From NCBI GenBank assembly GCA_028274465.1, contig CM051457.1, positions 105,833,982 through 105,897,981 of the forward strand: a stretch of 64,000 nt of DNA. Direction: 5' to 3'. The DNA is from Plantago ovata. Taxonomy: Eukaryota > Streptophyta > Magnoliopsida > Lamiales > Plantaginaceae. The translations under genes were made by a program, and so were the position numbers. Below are positions 58,557-64,000 of the stretch, in pieces. The stretch's first letter is position 1. The number at the start of each line of letters is the position of its first letter. A model generated the notes under the pieces. The model worked only from the letters and a program-made list of their open reading frames with translations. It made no database searches and was not told where the DNA came from.

Positions 58557-59878
58557 TTATTGCATTTAAAAAATTATATTTTTATATTTTATTATATTGT
58601 AGGTGAATTAAATAAATTAAAAGAAACAGAATTTTTTTTTATATAAAAAATCAGATTTAGAGACGGATGAGCTTATCCGTCTCTAAATTTAGAGACGGGT
58701 AAGCTTATCCGTCGCTAAAGTGAAGAAACCATGGGCTGTCCGGTCAACGCTAAATTTACGACGGATAAGTTTATCCGTCTCTAAATTTAGAGACGGAACA
58801 GCTCATCCGTCGCTTTTTGGATTAGCGACGCCACTTTTCGTGACGTCCTATTTAGCGATGGGTCGTCCGTCGCTAATGATATATAGCGACGGATCGCTCC
58901 GTATAGCGACGGATGGTTGTTTTTCTTGTAGTGGTAGATACATACTCCTCTGTTCTAGTTGTTCCCGTTGATACAATCTTCATGGAGATATGGTGTGTCA
59001 CCTTTGGGAACATAGAAGAGTCTGAATGACAGATCGAGGAGTCTGTAACAATCCTGCTGGCTCCTGTGAGAAAGAACCCTAACACATCCTTCCTCTTTTT
59101 CTTCTCTAGCAATTTCATCCTTTTCGAGGCTTTGCTCTTCCCCTTTCCCCCCTCAGAATATCAACCTTCTTCTCAAGGTTGTGCTCCTCAAGAGGGTTAG
59201 AAAAATCAAGAGAAACATAATTATAACAACCTCAACCTTCTCAGAAAAAACTGCTGCCTCTAGTGCTTCCAATGTTGGTGGTGTGGTGTCCATGGCATAA
59301 TAAATTGGATGTTGTCCAAAAGGAGGAATGACATACTGTTGTGGTTAAGATGCCCAGGAGGTGATTGTCGTGAGGCCAAGCGCGCGTTTAACTGATTCTT
59401 CAAAAGCTGGAAGATATTTGGCCACCGCGTCTTCAACTTATTTGGCAACCAGGTCTTGAATAGTTTTGGTGAAATCTCCATGTAGAGCTGCAACGGAATC
59501 TTCAATGGTTGGGAGACGATCTTCCATGGTGACACAACTCTTGTATTCTTTGGCACGGTAGGTCGGATCAATTTGATAGAGATCTGTAGGTTCGAATGCC
59601 AAGAAAGAGTATTTTGGTGTAGCAGAGCTACCTTTTTTGAATTTATTGATTGGAAAATAAAAGAAAGATAAAGACAACCAATCTTCGAAGAGACGCCAAC
59701 CCAAAAGGAAGAAATCAACTCCTAAGAGTGATTAAACGCTCAATCTTCTCTGAATGCCTAATCTAACGCTCTAACCAAGCATCTTATATAATAAGTTATA
59801 AGTTATACTAAAGACCTAACATATAACTCTAACTCTATTAAGTAATGTAAATATAATGAAATACTAATTGCAAATATA

Positions 59879-60006
59879 GACAACTAAGCGTAGCTTAGTT
59901 AATAAGTTGTTCAGCTCCAACCAATAGATCGGGGATTCGAATCACCATGGAAGTAAATGGGGAACCATTATTGATTCTCGCTTTTCCAGTTAAAAAAAAA
60001 AAAAAG
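59879..60006 (+). mobile_element. tRNA-derived SINE in the right Gypsy LTR
   Basis: A box TAGCTTAGTTAATAAG, B box GGGATTCGAATC, A-rich tail. Perfect 14-bp duplication TAATTGCAAATATA (59865-59878 and 60007-60020). It is closely related to the SINE at 62086. Confidence 0.92.
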
Positions 60007-60145
60007 TAATTGCAAATATAAATCCTAAATCTAATAAAGAACTAAGGCAACAACTTTTTAGATAGACCAATAATGAATTTCGCCGAGATAACTAATGAAG
60101 TTGCTAGTTATGGGGTAAAATAAAGCATATAGTGTGCTATAGGAT

Positions 60146-60245
60146 GAGTTATAAGGTAGTCGGGTGGTAAGAGTGTTGGAGTAGCGATGAGAGTTTGGGG
60201 ATTCGAATTTCGACGGCTGAGTCATAATGTTGGAGCTACATTTAC
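60146..60245 (+). mobile_element. SINE fragment
   Basis: GTTATAAGGTAGTCGGGTGG and GGGGATTCGAATTTCGAC match the family in the BAHD 1 intron and at 28088. No tail or duplication is clear. From here to 60570 nothing else was recognised. Confidence 0.55.
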
Positions 60246-60570
60246 GACATATTTTGCCAAGCACTCCAATAGAATTAGTCGAGACCGCAGATGTAAAAAC
60301 AACAGGAAAAAAAGTCTCAACAAGCCATTTCTAATCCTTATAGAGTGTGACATCAAATAAAAGAGTAGGGATTCAATATATGATACCTCATCAGATACCT
60401 TGAGCAGCACGAACGAACTGCGCGCCTATTTTTTACGACCCATCACAAATTACTCAATCCGCGCGCAAAAGGAAAGCTTATATCATTACTTTACCTCCAT
60501 TATACATTTTATTAATTATTTATTCATACTTCGTCAAGCAACACAATATTTTGACCCCGCTTATGACTTT

Positions 60571-60682
60571 TACTCATTTTTAATCAATATGCCGCAGCCC
60601 GCATATACTATCATGATTCTTAATTTTACTCATTTTTAATCAATATGCCGCAGCCCGCATATACTATCATGATTCTTAATTT
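60571..60682 (+). repeat. 56-bp tandem duplication
   Basis: TACTCATTTTTAATCAATAT and the following 36 bases occur twice in succession, apparently without a mismatch. Very recent. Confidence 0.93.
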
Positions 60683-60759
60683 CCACACTCAAAATGAAGA
60701 TCTTGTGGCACATGTGTAAGAAGTGTATAACTAGTGGCTATTATGTTCATAAGGTTATG

Positions 60760-60860
60760 TTATCTTCGTCTGAAAATAAATTATTTTAAATTCAGTTCAC
60801 TTCAATTCAATTCTACAAATAAATTCAGTTCAGTTCTATTCAGACGAAGAGAACAGAGCC
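60760..60860. mobile_element. hAT-like MITE
   Basis: TCTTCGTCTGAAAATAAA on the left mirrored by CAGACGAAGAGAACAGAGCC on the right; the outermost left bases are missing. Confidence 0.55.
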
Positions 60861-60863
60861 TAA

Positions 60864-61801
60864 GGGCCTGATTGGTTGTGAGGCGCGTTTTCAGTTGGTC
60901 AATGGGTTGAAACGCGCCTCGCCAAACCCGAATGAAAACCATCCTCCGGTCATGTGTAGTTTGACCAAATTTTTGGTCATCTTTTATGAAAACGCATTTC
61001 TTGGTTGATAGTGCAATTCGCATGGTTTGAGTTTCTTTATGAAATGCACTCACTTTCTTGATTGATTCCAGATGGAACCTTGTACGGATTTGACAGATTC
61101 GTGTGGAGCTCAACGATTTGAACGGCTCCATCGCTGGAGTATATCGGATATGATCGATTCGGACGGCAGCTAGCTTCATAACTATGGAGGAATCGTCTAT
61201 TGCAGGACTTTTGGCAGAGTAATTGACTCTATGCATATTTTTCAGATTTAGAATTACAAAGATATGAAAACATAATAATAAAAGAACATAACTGATAAAG
61301 ATACAATAAGATATTCATAAAATATACATGATCCTTCATTATCCAAACCTAATCTACCTTATTGAAGATATATACTAAGATATGTGGAGATCCCACAATA
61401 TCCTTTCCTTACTAATTAGAGCAACTGGTAAAAAACAGAGTTTTTCTTCACATAATCAAGAAATGAAGAAGAAACAGAGCATTAGTTAAACAACAGTGCT
61501 GTTAAAAAACATAGCATTAGTTGAAAAACAGAAGTTAATTGTTGGTATATACAAGGGCTATTGTGGTAATATGTAACACTAATAAGGTCATGGATGACAT
61601 TACAATTGGTATTATTGAGGTTAAAATGGGCATTGAAATTGGGACGCGAAAGACAAGTTGGTATAATTCCGATGCATTTTGCATCCTAATTTCAGTGTCC
61701 ATTTTACAAACCGAATTGGCCGCCCGAATGGAAAACGAACCTCGCCAAAACACAAGCCAAATGCATGGTCAAACTGCGTTTTCATCCAATTAATCACGTC
61801 C
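60864..61801. mobile_element. Non-autonomous Harbinger/Tourist-like element
   Basis: Left GGGCCTGATTGGTTGTGAGG; right complement GGACGTGATTAATTGGATG. Exact TAA duplication on both sides. Blocks AACGCGCCTCGCCAAA and AACGAACCTCGCCAAA appear in both arms. No transposase. Confidence 0.75.
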
Positions 61802-61804
61802 TAA

Positions 61805-62085
61805 TATTAACAAAAAGTAATTTAGTTCTATAGTAACATAGCTCATATTGATGTTTGTCTTTGTCTCCTCAGATCAATCTACTATCATATCTCATGGGGC
61901 CATTGATACACATACACAGCTCATATTATCCTTCCAGAGCAACTTTAAACTAATTTTAGTAAGCTTAGAGTACTTCCTTAATTAGACTTATCTTTGTCTT
62001 CTCAAATCAATCTAGTCTCTCTCCTCTCCTACCAGGCTATCATTATTTTAGCGGCAAAGCAAGAATCAATAAATCTAAGGCTATG
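61805..62085. other. Intergenic
   Basis: Contains two related words (AGATCAATCTACT.TC and AAATCAATCTAGTCTC) about 130 bp apart. No gene. Confidence 0.4.
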
Positions 62086-62192
62086 CTTCCTTTTACCAGG
62101 CTATGGTTCTCCATTTATCCCGTGGTGACTCGAACCCTCAATCTATTGGTTGGGAGTGAAACAGCTTACCAACTGAGTTATGCTTCGTTGTC
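62086..62192 (-). mobile_element. tRNA-derived SINE
   Basis: Minus strand reads CGAAGCATAACTCAGTTGGT, then GAGGGTTCGAGTCACCACGG, collinear with the SINE at 59879 (both share CCAACCAATAGAT). The tail is short. Confidence 0.75.
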
Positions 62193-62431
62193 CATATCAG
62201 GCAATAATATCTCCTGATCCATATCATTCAAATTAATATTACTTCAAAAACAATAAGATTTTTACACATGAGACTCTACGTAGGAATGAACTTCGTATAA
62301 GAAAGAATAATTTTTTGTTCAGCATTAGGTTGTTTTGTTCAAAAAAAAAAAAAAAAAAAAATACTCATCCATTTCGCATATCTATTTCATTTTGTCTATT
62401 TTATAGCATAAATTTTATGTCAGTTTGGTTA

Positions 62432-64000
62432 AAAAAAATTTTTTTTTTTAATTATAAAAGACTTCTATTAATCACACAAAATTGGAAGGGAGTCGGGAGA
62501 CAAGCTGAGCTCTCACCCCTTTCTGAATACAAAAGCTAAGTCTTGAAAAAAGGAAAACACCACTCCGAACATCATTGGAATGACTAACACACAAGCGCTT
62601 AAGGCGCGACAAAGTAGCCAGAGCCTCCTCATCGAGCTCCCCAAAGGTGGAGAAGGCAAACGGGATGAAAGAGTAGCCGTGCTCCGCACACTTAGAGGAA
62701 TACTTGCTCTTCTTCTTCTGAACGGCAACCTGCAAAGCAGCTCCAGGAACCCAAGCATCCAAACCCCCCCCCCCCAGCAAAAGGAGAGATACCCGTAACA
62801 TCCAAGCAGGCGTCCCGCCATTAGGACCAATTGTATAACAACAGGTCTGCCGGGCGAAGGTCCCGCCCATCATCTGTGAGGAACCCCATAGGGGCCTCTT
62901 TTCGCACCGCAACACCAACCCTAGAACAGATGTCAGCCAAGGTATCACGCACAAGGTTGTGCCGAAACTTCACCCCCACCTCACTAGAACAATGGACAAC
63001 ATGGTCACCCCACTGGTCCATCCGTCGCACACGACAACTCGAGCAAGAGGAACCATCAGGAAACAAAGGGACCGCAAGGCGATAACACAGCACTGCCCGA
63101 AACTGTCGCGGGTTCATCCGCTGTCCCAACCCATCAATAGGAATGGTGAGTAAGTAATCCTGCGCATGAGGAGCACGAACACAACTAAGAAGGGCCTTCT
63201 GCCGGTGACTCAAACCATACCGCGACGTCAACTGTGCATCAATGACACCAAAATAACTCTTTGCCAAAGACTTCATAAACTGGGGGGCATGAGAGCTAGA
63301 TGAAACAGAGAGCACATCAACACCATAAAAGGTCGAGAAACTGTCAAGAGCAGACTGAAAGGTAGGGCCAGAAGAAAGAACCCCGGATCTCAACAGAATC
63401 CTATCCTGCAAGGAGCTGGACTGCAAGCGAGAAGCTAGAAAAGCATACCGGCTGACATCCTCCGCACATAAGACCCCGAGAGCGCCCAGTCTAATGGGAA
63501 GAGTGGCAAGCCGCCACTGCCAATCCCCGAACCCCGGCCCTGAACCTGTAACGATCATCTCCAAGGACGTACGCAAGGCCTGATCAAACTGGCCAAGAGC
63601 ATCACCACAAGTCAGCGGAGGGCAGGTCCTCAAAGCATAAGATAACTTCGCCACCCCCACACAATTGCGAAGAAGAAGAAGCTCACACTGGGGATCATCA
63701 AGCTTGCGAACAGCCTCCATCAAAGAGATGGTCTTGGAGACCCGACGCACAACTAAATCAAGGCTAAACCCAGAATCCGCACTAACAGAGCCCCCAATGA
63801 GCTTGACCCCCCGGAGAGGACGAGATATAGAAGAAGGGAAAAGGCCAGCCACCTTTCCACGAGGGTCCTCCACTGGCCAAAAAAGCTCAGTTTTATCGAC
63901 ATTCAGATACAACCCACGAGTTGGTCCATGAACACGGATAATATCGAGCGCCTTGGCAACCATAAGAGTATCACCAATGATAGTGTCGTCGTCAAGATAC
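62432..64000 (-). mobile_element. LINE-like retroelement, 3' part, continues beyond the window
   Basis: Minus-strand non-LTR element. A T run at 62439-62450 on the plus strand marks its poly(A) end. The coding region enters from the right edge. The 5' portion lies outside the window. Confidence 0.75.
62472..64000 (-). pseudogene. Reverse transcriptase C-terminal region, partial and broken
   Basis: At the window edge the frame reads YLDDDTIIGD, the YxDD catalytic box of reverse transcriptases. It continues through LNVDKTELFWP, a long alpha-helical region and a zinc-knuckle-like C..C...DQWGDHVVHC segment to ADLLLYNW. There a TAA interrupts. The same frame resumes as WRDACLDVTGISPFAGGG, then a run of about ten or more G shifts it to another frame (VPGAALQVAVQKKKSKYSS ... 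CAEHGYSFIPFAF ... VSRLPSNF) ending at 62472. So at least one stop and one shift near the C terminus. Family name is from memory of similar plant proteins. Confidence 0.8.

Larger units (their letters stand above)
54592..58933. mobile_element. CACTA element 2
   Basis: CACTACAAGAAAA at the left and TTTTTCTTGTAGTG at the right; exact 3-bp duplication GTA. Both ends are lined with TAGCGACGGAT-type subterminal repeats in both orientations (54604-54900 and 58655-58918). No transposase is present. Inside are a leader-like CT-rich segment at 54925-55080 with a donor (TTG|GTAAGT) that may be captured gene sequence, a solo LTR and a tRNA-like sequence. Confidence 0.93.
54091..60052 (-). mobile_element. 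Degenerate Gypsy-like LTR element hosting nested insertions
   Basis: Direct repeats 54091-54427 and 59574-60052 (the latter lengthened by a SINE) start TGATAGAGA and end with the complement of TG(C/T)T. Flanks GCTTT and ACTTT are a 4/5 duplication. Minus orientation follows from the purine tract AAGGGTGGAAGAAT beside the left LTR. The interior minus strand has a broken gag-like frame from 59527 (MEDRLPTIEDSVAALHGDF..., then a stop and more frame). No pol. A CACTA element occupies 54592-58933. Confidence 0.75.

Overview
The window is nuclear DNA from a flowering plant. The evidence is split genes with GT-AG introns, plant gene families (pectin acetylesterase and BAHD acyltransferase) and AT-rich intergenic DNA packed with plant transposons. 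The species cannot be named from sequence alone. A eudicot is likely, and Caryophyllales is only a guess from general resemblance of the repeats.

Genes. (1) At 0.8-6.0 kb two tandem pectin acetylesterase genes (CE13 family) lie on the minus strand, each with 12 exons. The right copy reads intact (386 aa). The left copy lacks one base in exon 6 and is frameshifted. (2) Three plus-strand BAHD acyltransferase genes, closest in feel to the omega-hydroxyacid feruloyl/hydroxycinnamoyl-transferase group, lie at 19.7-22.1, 28.8-30.8 and 46.6-48.8 kb. The second and third are near-identical in layout (478 aa; exons of 51, 516 and 870 nt) and arose by a duplication that included the promoter. The first carries a stop codon as the last codon before a splice donor, and its intron holds a SINE and a TRIM.

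Repeats make up most of the rest. From 8 to 19 kb there are four Mutator-like non-autonomous elements whose cores are arrays of the perfect palindrome AGCTCCGATCGGAGCT and variants. Three have exact 9-bp target duplications, and two sit inside a larger Mutator-like element. A 146-bp tandem repeat lies at 15.0-15.6 kb. At 33.1-40.8 kb a small LTR element (TSD GAAAC) is split in one LTR by a 6.4-kb coding-poor LTR element (TSD GTGGG) saturated with CTCGAA motifs. At 41.4-45.4 kb lies a decayed PIF/Harbinger transposon with both of its genes. At 49.8-51.8 kb there is a CACTA element (TSD CAC). From 54.1 to 60.1 kb a Gypsy-like element contains a CACTA element (TSD GTA), which contains a solo LTR (TSD ATGTT) and a tRNA-Pro-like sequence. 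The right edge carries the 3' part of a LINE-like reverse-transcriptase gene. Stowaway, hAT-like and Harbinger MITEs, SINEs and TRIMs fill the gaps.

Functional picture: the two gene families both concern cell-wall or surface polymer chemistry (pectin deacetylation; acylation of alcohols or amines). They are not visibly co-regulated, and the window reads as a repeat-rich chromosome arm with small tandem gene families that are being eroded. All calls rest on reading by eye; no search was run.
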